Notes: a model not told the origin generated them from the letters alone. DNA of 47,492 nt from Trichodesmium sp. MAG_R03 (GCA_023356535.1 JAKQYF010000011.1:1-47492); one strand, 5' to 3'. Shown: positions 27,193 to 37,340, counted from the stretch's first letter. Made by a program: numbers and translations.

Positions 27193-28210
27193 ATGGTATT
27201 ATTTAGAACTACATGGAATTGTACAGGCAATGAAGACTTTCGTCATCCCAAAATAACAAATAATACTCATAAATGTTCATTCTCAGGATGCAATCAAAAG
27301 TGTCCTCCATTTGTGAATTTTTTGTTATGGCTAAAAGGAGATAATTCCGAGGAATTATATAAACGTAAGATTATTGTTTGGTCGTTTCTTGGAGTTGTTT
27401 TAAGTTTATTTTGCTATTCCCTATCTCGAAAAGTATTAGAAGTAATTATGACTAATAAAAAAGATACTTTATTAACTCAACCAGGAGTTAACTATGCTTG
27501 CATTACTGATAGTAGTGGTATTCCTACAACTGTAGCTCAAAGTAAACAATGGGGTGATATTTCTATTATTCGTTGGACATCAGATTTTGGTTCTGGTATA
27601 TATAATCCCCAAAGTCGTTGTGAAGAAGTCTCTGCAAACTTACAAAAATACTACGAACAAGGAGTTTTAAAGTATATTACTACTGGACGAAAAAATGATT
27701 ACGACATTATTTGTGTTTCCCGTAAGTTCGGAGGCGAATGTTTAGATGATGCAAGTCAAGGACAAATTTGGACTGTCAAATCTGAAGATAATGCTAGTGA
27801 AATTATTCGCAAAACGGGGCGATATTCCTATTATTCGCTGGACATCAGATTTTGGTTCGGGTGTAGGTTATACTCCTCAAAGTCGTTGTCAAGAAGTCTC
27901 TGCCAACTTCCAAAAATACTATGAACAAGGAGTTTTAAACTATATTACTACTGGACAAAAAAATAGTTACGATATTATTTGTGTTTCCAGTAAGTTAGGA
28001 GGCGGATGTTTAGGTGATGCAAGTCAAGGACAACTTTGGACGCTCAAATCTGGAGATAATGCTAGCGAAGTTATTCCCAAAGTGTTTGATGTGGGTTATA
28101 TGGGTTCTTCACCTTTAAACCAGAGTGATGGAAGGGTAATTATTCGTGAAGGTTCGCAAGTTTATTTAGATATTAACAAACATCTACAGGAAGCTCCTAC
28201 TATGCGCTAA
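27193..28210 (+). pseudogene. Membrane-anchored COP23-domain protein, duplicated and frameshifted
   Basis: The start is ATG 27193, behind AAGGAG; an earlier TTG overlapping the previous stop codon is less likely. The N-terminus has several cysteines (C10, C28, C33, C37) and a membrane helix at about 60-77. A COP23-type domain at about 99-205 shows GIPTTV, IIRWTSDF, SRCEEVSANLQKYYEQG, YITTGRKNDYDIICV and GGECL. A second, partly overlapping copy of that domain starts 265 bases downstream in another frame: IIRWTSDFGSG, SRCQEVSANFQKYYEQG, YITTGQKNSYDIICV, GGGCL and the family's C-terminal end to 28210. Because 265 is not a multiple of three, the first frame runs into nonsense and stops at 27924. 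COP23 is a cyanobacterial membrane or envelope protein family of unclear function. Confidence 0.72.
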
Positions 28211-28576
28211 ATCTGGTTCTTTGTTTCTTTCAACACTTACAGGCGCAAACCTAGAAACCGAGTTTTTTCCTAGTTGTCTATTATTCACAGGAGTTATGCA
28301 AATCAGCCTTGAAAACGCCATATGTAGGGGCGAATGGCATTCGCCCTCACTGGATATAGTGCTCTGTGGGTAAGTCCTGATTCAAACCAAGGATTTCTCC
28401 TGGCAACTTGCTTTCTTTGCATAAGTCTTATTTTTTTTATTAAACAGAAAAAGTAAAGTGCGTTGGTAACGCACTTTACACAAACTAATAAAGTATTGTG
28501 TTGGATAGCGATCGCTTCGAGATACAGCTGCGCCAACACATCATCAGAACTTGCAAACCTATTACTTTCAAAAGTT
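28211..28576. other. Gap before the double-trypsin gene, with repeats
   Basis: It holds fragments of dispersed repeats (AGGAGTTATGCA, GGTAAGTCCTG), a compact palindrome at 28328-28346 and one GCGATCGC near 28507. The GTAACGC...GCGTTGGTAACGCAC stretch near 28460 also forms a short repeat. An in-frame extension of the next gene upstream of 28577 is not believed because the signal peptide starts at 28577. Confidence 0.5.
28328..28346. repeat. GGGCGAATG/CATTCGCCC palindrome
   Basis: GGGCGAATG (28328-28336) and CATTCGCCC (28338-28346) pair perfectly around one base. This is a common style of small cyanobacterial palindrome; function unknown. Confidence 0.55.
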
Positions 28577-31528
28577 ATGAAAAAGCGATCAATATTAATT
28601 TCTCTTGTATGTCTCAGTGGTTTAACTGCTGGAGGTATCTTTTTTACTCCTGCTATTGATGCCATTCAAGAAGAAATATTTGCTGCTCAATGTGATAATC
28701 AATGGGTAGCTACAAATCCTAATTTAACTAATATTCTAGAACAAGCGAAGTTAATTACCACTAAAATTTACAGCAAAGATAGTGGTGGCTCTGGAGTAAT
28801 TATTGCTCGTCAAAAGGACATCTACACAATTCTTACTAATCAGCACGTTCTTAGTGAAGATTCTGACTTTCAACATCGAGTAAAAATGCCTGATGAAGAA
28901 ATTTATGATGCTGAAGTAGTTAAAAATATTAGCTTTGGCGAGGATGATATTGCCTTATTAGAGGTGCGTAGTGAGAAAGATTATTATATTGCAGATATTG
29001 CACCAAAAAAATCTCCTATTTCTCCAAAAGATACTGTTTATACAACGGGTTTTCCCTACGATCGCGAAGAAGTAATAGCTAACGAAGGAAAAATTATTCA
29101 ACAATTATCTAAATCCTTTGAAGGTGGATATGAGATTGGTTATACGAATGATATTCAAAAAGGTATGAGTGGAGGTCCGGTTTTAAATAAACGAGGAGAA
29201 TTAATTGCTATCAATGGAATTTTGGCTTATCCTTTGTTTGGTAAAAAATACATATTCGATGATGGAATTACTCCGACAGAAGCAGAACAAGAATTGATGC
29301 AAAAGTCTAGTTGGAGTATTCCTATTCATACCGTAGTGTCTCAAGCACCAGATATGTTTCCTCCAGGAGTAGTGAGAGAAAATAATGCGATCGCTCGTCA
29401 AATAACTGTTTTTATTGATGATATAGATGAAGAAAATAAAAGGGATAGTAATGGTTCTGGGGTAATTATAGCTCGCGATGGAAATACCTACACTGTTTTA
29501 ACTGCTGCTCATACTTTTACAGGTAAACGTTCTAGTAAATATATTAACCAAGATCCTACTCAATTTTCTATTCCTACAAAAACCTATGAAATTTTAACTG
29601 CTGATGGCAAATGTCATAGTATAGAAAGAAGAATTATTCGCTTTCTCGACGAAGCAGCTAATCTAGATTTAGCAGTATTTAAGTTTACTAGCAGACACAA
29701 TTATTCTGTAGCTAAACTTGCTGATTATCAATTAGCAGCACAAGAGAGTCAATGGATATTTGTTTCAGGATGGTATCCTACAGAAACAGGGATTAGTAGA
29801 CCTTTAAATCCTGGTGTTTTATTTAGTAAAGAAACAGGAGCATTTAATGCTAAAAATTCTGCTTCTCAAACTGAAGGTTATGAGTTAGTATATACCAATC
29901 AAACTAAAGGTGGTATGAGTGGCGGTCCGATATTAGATACTGAAGGGCGATTAATTGGTATTCATGGACGTGCTGATGGTACTAATTATAATGGTGAAAT
30001 TTTTTATCTGGGCTATAGTTTGGGTATTCCTATTAACAAGTTTTTAAATGTTGCTAATTTAGTTGATATTCATTCAGAGAATTTAGAAGTAGCAATAAAC
30101 AAACCAAGACAAATTACTGACGAGGAAAATGGCGAAATTCGTAATCATTTTAAGTTTGATTTTCCCTCCGAGGAAGACGGTGCAAATGCTTGGATAAATT
30201 TGGGCAATCAAATATGGCGATTTTTTGAGCATGATTATGCTATTCAAGCTTACAACCAAGCAATTGAAAAAGACCCTGATTCAGCTTTAGGTTATTATGC
30301 AAAAGGATTAGCTCAACGAGATAGAGGGTATTATACAGGTAATATTCAATATCATCGTGAGGCTCTAAAATCATTTGAAAATGCTATTAAACATCAAAAT
30401 AATTTCTATGAAGCATGGCGAGAAAAAGCTAGAATTCTTTTAGTTTTAAAACACGATAATGAAGAGTATTCTAATGCTTTAAATGATGCTATTTTGTCAA
30501 TTTATAAAGCAATTAAGCTATCTGAGAAAGATGTTAATTTGTATGTGCTTCAATCTAATATTTACTCTGCAATGGGAAAATATGATAAAGCCAAAAAGTC
30601 GTTAGATGAAGCTATTATACTTGCTGAAGATAATCAACCAATACTTTATATTTATAGAGGAAGTGTATTGGCATCACAGAAAAAACTAGATGAAGCAGAA
30701 GCAGACTTCACTAAAGCAATTGAACTTGATAAAGATTCTCCAGATACTTACTTAGCTCGGGCTAGTTTCTATTATGGTAGCGTGAAAGATATTGAGAAAG
30801 CAGAAGCAGATTTTACCAAAGCAATTAGCTTAAATCCTGGCTATGCCGAAGCTTATTATCAGCGAGGAAATATCCGTTTAAATTGGGAAAATTATCAAGG
30901 TGCAATTGATGATTACGAGGAAGTTATTCAGATTTGGCCTGGTTATGCTGATGCTTATTATCAAAGAGCAAGGGCGTTAACAAAAGTCAATAATATATCA
31001 GAGGCGATCGCTAATTTAAAGGAAGCAGGAAAGCTTTATTATAATAAGCAAAATGAAGCGGCTTTTCTATTAACAAAAAATCGGATTAAACAGCTAGAAA
31101 ATCGAACATCTAAATTAGCTCGCTATCAAGGTGATGTCAATGAAATGCCTCACAATGGAAATGGTAAAATCTCCGTTGAGGTTCTTAAACTAGATCTATA
31201 TTCTCAAAAAATCACCCTAGAAATGAGTCTTTATAATGGCTTAATTGGTGAGGCAGAGTTAGTTGGTAAAATTGATAAGGATAATAAAGTTACTGTATCA
31301 GGATATACTTTCAATCCTGAAGTTGGAGGAATTTTTGATACTAAAATGGAGTTTGAATTAGTACATGATAAAATTAGCGATGGAAAATATAAATTTATTG
31401 CCCAAGGTAGTAATTATAATGATTTGACAATTTATGAAGGCACACTATCTAACGTATCTCAAACTGAAGGTGAACCTCTTCAATTAAATCAAAAAGAGGA
31501 AGATAATGATGTAGATATTTACAACTAA
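28577..31528 (+). CDS. Exported protein with two trypsin-like protease domains and TPR repeats
   Basis: The 983-residue product begins MKKRSILISLVCLSGLTAGG, a signal peptide, so export to the periplasm is expected. Two S1/HtrA-like protease domains follow, each with a full catalytic triad: H90, D124, S198 (NQHVL, EDDIALL, GMSGGP) and H312, D364, S448 (TAAHT, LDLAVF, GMSGGP). Residues about 530-860 are TPR-type helical repeats (YAIQAYNQAIEKDPDSALGY, AEADFTKAIELDKDSPDTYL, AEAYYQRGNIRLNWENYQGA). A beta-rich C-terminal domain of about 110 residues closes the protein. Two active protease domains in one chain are unusual, and the TPRs should recognise partners. In conflict systems trypsin-like proteins act as effectors or as activators of others. 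Here the site is likely the periplasm, beside COP23 proteins. Confidence 0.92.
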   Translation: MKKRSILISLVCLSGLTAGGIFFTPAIDAIQEEIFAAQCDNQWVATNPNLTNILEQAKLITTKIYSKDSGGSGVIIARQKDIYTILTNQHVLSEDSDFQHRVKMPDEEIYDAEVVKNISFGEDDIALLEVRSEKDYYIADIAPKKSPISPKDTVYTTGFPYDREEVIANEGKIIQQLSKSFEGGYEIGYTNDIQKGMSGGPVLNKRGELIAINGILAYPLFGKKYIFDDGITPTEAEQELMQKSSWSIPIHTVVSQAPDMFPPGVVRENNAIARQITVFIDDIDEENKRDSNGSGVIIARDGNTYTVLTAAHTFTGKRSSKYINQDPTQFSIPTKTYEILTADGKCHSIERRIIRFLDEAANLDLAVFKFTSRHNYSVAKLADYQLAAQESQWIFVSGWYPTETGISRPLNPGVLFSKETGAFNAKNSASQTEGYELVYTNQTKGGMSGGPILDTEGRLIGIHGRADGTNYNGEIFYLGYSLGIPINKFLNVANLVDIHSENLEVAINKPRQITDEENGEIRNHFKFDFPSEEDGANAWINLGNQIWRFFEHDYAIQAYNQAIEKDPDSALGYYAKGLAQRDRGYYTGNIQYHREALKSFENAIKHQNNFYEAWREKARILLVLKHDNEEYSNALNDAILSIYKAIKLSEKDVNLYVLQSNIYSAMGKYDKAKKSLDEAIILAEDNQPILYIYRGSVLASQKKLDEAEADFTKAIELDKDSPDTYLARASFYYGSVKDIEKAEADFTKAISLNPGYAEAYYQRGNIRLNWENYQGAIDDYEEVIQIWPGYADAYYQRARALTKVNNISEAIANLKEAGKLYYNKQNEAAFLLTKNRIKQLENRTSKLARYQGDVNEMPHNGNGKISVEVLKLDLYSQKITLEMSLYNGLIGEAELVGKIDKDNKVTVSGYTFNPEVGGIFDTKMEFELVHDKISDGKYKFIAQGSNYNDLTIYEGTLSNVSQTEGEPLQLNQKEEDNDVDIYN

Positions 31529-31552
31529 ATATTTGAGATTGTAGACGAAAAG

Positions 31553-31578
31553 TAGGGACGTTATGTGCAACGTCCCTA
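31553..31578. repeat. TAGGGACGTT hairpin after the protease gene
   Basis: TAGGGACGTT (31553-31562) and AACGTCCCTA (31569-31578) form a perfect 10-bp stem with a 6-base loop. It starts 24 bases beyond the protease stop codon. A T-run follows 12 bases later, so it may serve as a terminator. Confidence 0.6.
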
Positions 31579-31762
31579 TAAGGTTATCATTTTTTTTAGT
31601 ATAGTTCATTGACCTCAAAACTACTGTAATAACCAGAATTATTAAAGACATTTCTGAACCTTACTTATTACTTAATAACTGAAGCATAGAGTTAATTATA
31701 GCATTATTTTTTGGAATTGGTATGATTTATAATGAGGGAATGAACTTACAAGGAGAAATATA

Positions 31763-32161
31763 ATGGGATACGAAGTAAAAACCGTTACTCTTAAACAAAG
31801 AACTAATATTGAAAAACTGGGTTATGAAATCTCAGACTGGATGCTCAATAATCATAAATTCTCTCTCGATAAAAGAGAATGGCATAATCAAAAATACTTT
31901 ATTCAACTTAGTAAAAGTAATATGATGAGACAATTATCTGGTTTGGTTTACACTTTTAAGATTGAATTAGAACAAACTGAAAAAGTTTTAACTATTATCA
32001 TTGATGATGGTGACTTACGCAATCAGTTGGTAGCATTAGGGTTGGCTGTCTTTGTTGCTTGGCCATTACTTCTAACTGCAGGATGGGGAATGTATGCAAA
32101 GGGTGATTTTCGGCAAAAAATATTTGGTAAGATTGAAAAAATGGCAAAGTCACAACACTAA
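31763..32161 (+). CDS. Small single-pass membrane protein
   Basis: A 132-residue protein behind a clear ribosome-binding site (AAGGAG). Residues 1-85 are soluble, with WHNQKYFIQLSKSNMMRQLS and a beta-rich FKIELEQTEKVLTIII. A membrane helix lies at about 88-111 (LVALGLAVFVAWPLLLTAGW). A short basic tail follows. I do not recognise the family. Only five bases separate its stop codon from the start of the CHAT-STAND gene, so the two are almost certainly co-translated. It may regulate or anchor that large protein, which also has a membrane helix (inference). Confidence 0.8.
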   Translation: MGYEVKTVTLKQRTNIEKLGYEISDWMLNNHKFSLDKREWHNQKYFIQLSKSNMMRQLSGLVYTFKIELEQTEKVLTIIIDDGDLRNQLVALGLAVFVAWPLLLTAGWGMYAKGDFRQKIFGKIEKMAKSQH

Positions 32162-32166
32162 TTATC

Positions 32167-35100
32167 ATGAAAAAAATAGCTATTTTAACCATTATTGAAG
32201 GAACAATAAAAACAGGTTTTCTTATCACCTTTAGTATACAAGAAGAAAAGGGCAACCTTTTCCCTACTGTTAGAGCTAATTTACCTCCTAATGTAGAGAT
32301 TGAACAATTTTATCAAGCTTGGAGAAAATCTTATAGTTTATTCTTTGATGCCAATTTTTTTCCTACAAGAATCAAAAAAAAAGGAAATTTCCCCAAACAA
32401 TATTCTTATTTAGATGACTTTGCAGAACAAGAATTAAAATTAAAAAAATCTCTGAATTATTGGTTAGATTGTCATGAATTTAAGTCAATCAGGGAAGGAA
32501 TTTTGAGTGATTTTAATTCTTATGACGAAATTAAATTTATTATTCAAACAGAAGATATTTTTTTAAGAAAACTGCCCTGGTACGAATATAAACTATTCGA
32601 TAATTACCCTAACTTAGCTATAGTTTTTTCTAAGATTGAATCTTCAATTACAGTTATAAATCCCCAAAATAAACAGAAAGAGCAAAATAAAACGCAAGTC
32701 AAAATACTTGCTATTTTAGGAGATAGCTTAGATATTGAAGTAGAACAAGATTTAAAGCAATTGAAAACTGGACTGCCTGATGCTTATATCTTGGAGATGA
32801 TTAATCCGACGAGAGAAGAATTAACGGATAGATTATGGGAAGAAAATTGGGATATATTCTTTTTTAGCAGTCATAGTTCATTAGATATGGATAGGGATGA
32901 AGCCTGGTTTGAACTTCAACCTAATCTGGAAAATCAAATCATAGTTTATTTTACGATCTTATTACTAGCTAAAGACAATAAATATCAATTTATATTTTTT
33001 TTATTAGACTTTTATTATCCTACTGAATATATAAGGATTCAAGAGTTAAAATACGGTTTAAAAACAGCAATTAATAATGGATTAAAGTTGGCAATATTTA
33101 ACTCATGTGATGGCTTAGGTTTAGCAAAAAAATTAGAAGAATTACAACTGCCAGTGACAGTTGTTATGAGTGAAAAAATACCTGATGAACTTTCACCTAA
33201 GTTGTTACAATATTTCCTTAATTTTTTTGCAGAACAAGGAAAGACTCTAGAGTTATCTATCAGAAGAACTAGAGAAAGATTATCTACTTTTGATAATAAA
33301 TATCCCAGTGCTAGTTGGCTTCCAGTTGTTTGTGAATCTGGCAAAACTGAATCTTTAACTTGGCACAAATTAGGAGGATTACCAGCTTGTCCTTATCGAG
33401 GTTTATTTACCTTTACAGAAGAACATAGCGACTTATTTTTTGGAAGAAATAAATTTATTAAACAGCTAGCAGAAGCGATCGTAACTAAATCATTCGTTAC
33501 TGTTATGGGAACATCAGGAAGTGGTAAGTCTTCAGTAGTATTGGCTGGTTTAGTTCCTTATTTGAAACGACAAGCAAAAGAAATTTTAAAAGAAATTAAA
33601 ATTTCTATTTTTACTCCCGGACATAATCCTTTTGATGCACTAGCTGGTGCTGTTATATCTTTGCAAAACTCAACTAACAAGAATCAACAAACATTAGATA
33701 AATTCAATTTATTAACTCAATTACAGCAAAATACTCAAACATTAACTAAAAATCTTGAAAAAATCATCTTAGATAGTAGTATTAATCAGATTGTTTTAGT
33801 TATCGACCAATTTGAAGAATTATATACTTTTGCCCCTCCAGTACAAATTAAACCTTTTTTAGATAGTTTATTAACTGCTATTGAACAGCTAGATTTTTTA
33901 CGGGTAGTCATCACTTTAAGAGAGGATTTTTTAGGCAAAGCATTAGAAACTTTTGGTGAAACATTACAGAAGTATAAACCAGAATTTATTCTAAAAATGA
34001 ATCGTGAGGAAATAGAAAAAGCGATCACTTTACCTGCACGAAAACGAGGAGTAACTATAGACAAACAATTAACAGAAAGTTTAATTAATAGTGTAGTCAA
34101 TGAACCAGGATATTTGCCATTATTAGAATTTACTTTAACTGAATTATGGAAACTACAGAATGATGCTCGTATTACTTATGAAGTTTATCAAAAATTTGGT
34201 ACTTTAGAGGAAAGTTTAGGGAAATATGCAGAGAGAATATATCTTGAGTTCTCCGAAGACGATAGAAAACGAATAGAGCAAATTTTTATTCAATTGATTT
34301 ATTTTGGAGGCCAACAAATAAATTCTCAAAATAATGATAATAATCATCAAGTTGAACCATCTAATTTACCACACCAACAAGATACTAGAACAATAGAGAC
34401 AAAAAAACAGCTAGGAGAAGAAAATTGGGAATTAATTTCTTATCTTGTTGCTGCTCGTTTAGTAGTAACTGGATATAATAACAATACAGGGGAAGAAACA
34501 GTAGAAATTGTCCATGAAGCATTAATTACTTATTGGGAAAGGTTAAAAAAGTGGATTAAGGATAATCGAGATTTTCGTAGCAAAGAACAAATAATAGAAC
34601 AAAAAAGGAAAAAATGGCGGGATAAACATCAGTGTAGCAATGGAGCTTTATTGCAAGGTGTAGATTTGCTGGAAGCTGAAGCATGGTTATATAAATATTC
34701 TGACAAAGTTCGGCAAGATGAATTTTGTTTTATTCAAAAAAGTATTGATGTTGAATATAAGAAAGAGCAGGACAAGGAACATTTAAATAAATTAGTTTTA
34801 CAGCGCACTATTTATGGACTTGCTGGTATTTCAATATCTGCTTTAATGGCTTTTTTAATTATTTTTATTCAATTCAAGCAATCTGAACAACAAAAAATTA
34901 ATGTTTTAAATCAACAAGTTGATAGTCAGAATAGCTCTAGTCAAAGTTTATTGCTTTTAAACAAAAAATTTGATGCTTTACGAGAAAGTTTCAAAGCAGC
35001 TAATATAGCTCACAATAACTCAAATATTACCGATCATAATTATGTTAATACAGCTATTACGTTACAGAATATATTATATCATGTTCGATTAATGAGTGTT

Positions 35101-36981
35101 TGGGAAGAACATCAAGATACAGTCTTAAGTATTGCCGTCAGCCCGAATAGTAAATTAATTGCTTCAGGAAGTCGAGATCATACAGTCAAAATATGGTATT
35201 TAGATGGTACTTTGCTGACAAGTATTAGAGGGCATAAAGGAAGTGTTAATTATGTTGATTTTAGTCCTAACGGTCAATTAGTGGCTTCTGCTAGTAACGA
35301 TAAAACTATTAAAGTCTGGCATCAGAATGGAACTTTAATTACTACCCTAAAAGGACATCAAGGTAGAGTATTATCTGTTAAATTTAGTCCTGATGGTCAG
35401 TATCTAATTTCAGGAGGCGACGATTATACTGTGAGAATATGGAGTATTAATGGTGAATTACTAAAAACTTTAAAGTCACACAAAGATTGGGTTTTTGATG
35501 TTAGTTTGAGTCCCCCCATACTAACTGCACAAGGGGAGGAAGAGGAAGTTTTAATTGCTTCTGCTAGTTGGGATAAGACAGTAAGAATTTGGAATTTAAA
35601 AGGTAAGTTATTAACTACTCTTGCAGGACATACAGATCAAGTTGATAGTGTAATTTTTAGTCGTGATGGTAAGTTAATTATCACTGGCAGTGCTGATAAT
35701 ACGATTAAAATCTGGCAACGAGATGGTACTTTAATTAGGACTATTGAAACAGTACCTAATTTAGAGAATCTTTCCCAAAAGGAAAAAGATGAAAATATTG
35801 TTTATAGTGTTAGTCTTAGTCCAGATGGCCAAACAATTGTTTCTGCAAGCAAAAATGGCAAACTTCAATTGTGGAATCTTCAAGGTGAATTATTAGAAAC
35901 TTTGACAGAACATACAAATAGCGTTAACAGTGTTAGTTTTACTGCAAATGGTAAGTTTTTAGTTTCAGGAAGTGGAGATACTACTATCAGACTTTGGAAT
36001 TTATCACCTCGCCCATTTTTAAATCATAATGGTAGTATTGTAGATTTTGATTTTATTTTAGATGGCAAAGAAATAGTTACTATTAGTAATGTGAGTCAAA
36101 ATAAAACCGATAAGAAGAAGGTAATTAGACTTTGGGATTTCCATAAACAACAATTTTCTGAGTTTGCTAATCAAGAAAAATATAGCAGAGTTAGGGTAAG
36201 TCCAGATGGAACAAAAATTGTCACAACCAATGATGATCAGACAATACAAATCTGGAATAAAAAGGGAATATTACTGAAAACTTTAGCAGAACATACTGAT
36301 AGAGTATTTGATGTTAGTTTTAGTCCTAATAGTAAATTATTTGCCACTACAAGTTATGATAAGACTCTGAAAATATGGGGTGAAGATGGAACCTTAATTA
36401 ATACTATAACAGGACATGAAGATCGCGTCTTAGCAGTTAGTTTTAGTCCAGATGGTAAAATAATAGCAACGGGAGGAGGCGATCGCTCTATAAAATTATG
36501 GACTACAGAAGGTAAATTATTAGACACATTATCAGGTCATAATGATTGGATTTTAGATATTAAATTTAGTCCTGATGGTAAATTAATTGCTACTGCTAGT
36601 CACGATCAAAGTATTAAAATTTGGAATTTACAAGGGGAATTAATTAAAACTTTAAAGGGACATATAAATACAGTTAATAGTATTGATTTTAGCTCTGATG
36701 GTAAATTAATTGTTTCTGGAAGTGAAGATAATACAATTAAATTATGGAGTCGTAAAGGAGATTTATTAACTACACTTAATCAGCATCAAGGAGGAGTGCG
36801 TAAAGTAGCATTTAGTCCAGATGGTAAGAGTATTATTTCAGGAGGAAGTGATGGAATTATTATTCTATGGAGTTTTGATTTAGGTGCTTTAATTGAACAA
36901 GGATGTGATTGGATGGGGGATTATTTAAAAGCTAATCCCAATGTGAAAGAAGAAGAGAAAATTTTATGTGAGTTAAAATAA
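32167..36981 (+). CDS. CHAT protease - STAND ATPase - 14-blade WD40 protein
   Basis: The 1604-residue protein has, in order: an N-terminal CHAT-associated region (1-175); a CHAT caspase-like domain with the His at H236 (FFFSSHSS) and the Cys at C314 (FNSCDGLGLA); a STAND-type ATPase with Walker A G448-TSGSGK-SS and Walker B LVIDQFEE at 544-551; a membrane helix near 877-905; and about 14 WD40 units from 980 to 1590, enough for two seven-bladed propellers. The CHAT domain is interrupted between His and Cys by about 40 hydrophobic residues (254-293, VYFTILLLAKDNKYQFIFFL) that other family members I know lack. Such proteins sense ligands with WD40 repeats, assemble through the ATPase and release protease activity, like caspase-activating NLRs. 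It follows the small membrane gene. Confidence 0.93.
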   Translation: MKKIAILTIIEGTIKTGFLITFSIQEEKGNLFPTVRANLPPNVEIEQFYQAWRKSYSLFFDANFFPTRIKKKGNFPKQYSYLDDFAEQELKLKKSLNYWLDCHEFKSIREGILSDFNSYDEIKFIIQTEDIFLRKLPWYEYKLFDNYPNLAIVFSKIESSITVINPQNKQKEQNKTQVKILAILGDSLDIEVEQDLKQLKTGLPDAYILEMINPTREELTDRLWEENWDIFFFSSHSSLDMDRDEAWFELQPNLENQIIVYFTILLLAKDNKYQFIFFLLDFYYPTEYIRIQELKYGLKTAINNGLKLAIFNSCDGLGLAKKLEELQLPVTVVMSEKIPDELSPKLLQYFLNFFAEQGKTLELSIRRTRERLSTFDNKYPSASWLPVVCESGKTESLTWHKLGGLPACPYRGLFTFTEEHSDLFFGRNKFIKQLAEAIVTKSFVTVMGTSGSGKSSVVLAGLVPYLKRQAKEILKEIKISIFTPGHNPFDALAGAVISLQNSTNKNQQTLDKFNLLTQLQQNTQTLTKNLEKIILDSSINQIVLVIDQFEELYTFAPPVQIKPFLDSLLTAIEQLDFLRVVITLREDFLGKALETFGETLQKYKPEFILKMNREEIEKAITLPARKRGVTIDKQLTESLINSVVNEPGYLPLLEFTLTELWKLQNDARITYEVYQKFGTLEESLGKYAERIYLEFSEDDRKRIEQIFIQLIYFGGQQINSQNNDNNHQVEPSNLPHQQDTRTIETKKQLGEENWELISYLVAARLVVTGYNNNTGEETVEIVHEALITYWERLKKWIKDNRDFRSKEQIIEQKRKKWRDKHQCSNGALLQGVDLLEAEAWLYKYSDKVRQDEFCFIQKSIDVEYKKEQDKEHLNKLVLQRTIYGLAGISISALMAFLIIFIQFKQSEQQKINVLNQQVDSQNSSSQSLLLLNKKFDALRESFKAANIAHNNSNITDHNYVNTAITLQNILYHVRLMSVWEEHQDTVLSIAVSPNSKLIASGSRDHTVKIWYLDGTLLTSIRGHKGSVNYVDFSPNGQLVASASNDKTIKVWHQNGTLITTLKGHQGRVLSVKFSPDGQYLISGGDDYTVRIWSINGELLKTLKSHKDWVFDVSLSPPILTAQGEEEEVLIASASWDKTVRIWNLKGKLLTTLAGHTDQVDSVIFSRDGKLIITGSADNTIKIWQRDGTLIRTIETVPNLENLSQKEKDENIVYSVSLSPDGQTIVSASKNGKLQLWNLQGELLETLTEHTNSVNSVSFTANGKFLVSGSGDTTIRLWNLSPRPFLNHNGSIVDFDFILDGKEIVTISNVSQNKTDKKKVIRLWDFHKQQFSEFANQEKYSRVRVSPDGTKIVTTNDDQTIQIWNKKGILLKTLAEHTDRVFDVSFSPNSKLFATTSYDKTLKIWGEDGTLINTITGHEDRVLAVSFSPDGKIIATGGGDRSIKLWTTEGKLLDTLSGHNDWILDIKFSPDGKLIATASHDQSIKIWNLQGELIKTLKGHINTVNSIDFSSDGKLIVSGSEDNTIKLWSRKGDLLTTLNQHQGGVRKVAFSPDGKSIISGGSDGIIILWSFDLGALIEQGCDWMGDYLKANPNVKEEEKILCELK

Positions 36982-37340
36982 AAAATTTATTGTCAAAATA
37001 ATAGTATTTTTCTTATTTAATCTTATTTAAAAGTTCAACCCATTGTTGGAGCTTGCTGTAAATCGGTTGGCGTTAAAATTTGCACTATGAACAAAATGTA
37101 AATTTTCCTCAAATCAACTATAGGTCAAAGCTTGGAGTTAGTTTATAAAACTTAATTAGGTGAGTTCTGGTTCAGAATTAGTAATTTTAGTGATAGATTC
37201 TATTCGACAATATTAGTTCGTTTCTTCATAGTAAAAAATACTTGTATAAATCAAAGCTGGTGATGATTAAACATTAATAATATTAGGAATTATGCAAAAA
37301 CCGGGTTGATCTAGGAAATTTAGTAAATTGAATAATCAGG

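Noticed and set aside
28463..28576. N-terminal extension of the double-trypsin protein
   Set aside because: The signal peptide starts at MKKRSILISL (28577); the extension would bury it and has no ribosome-binding site.
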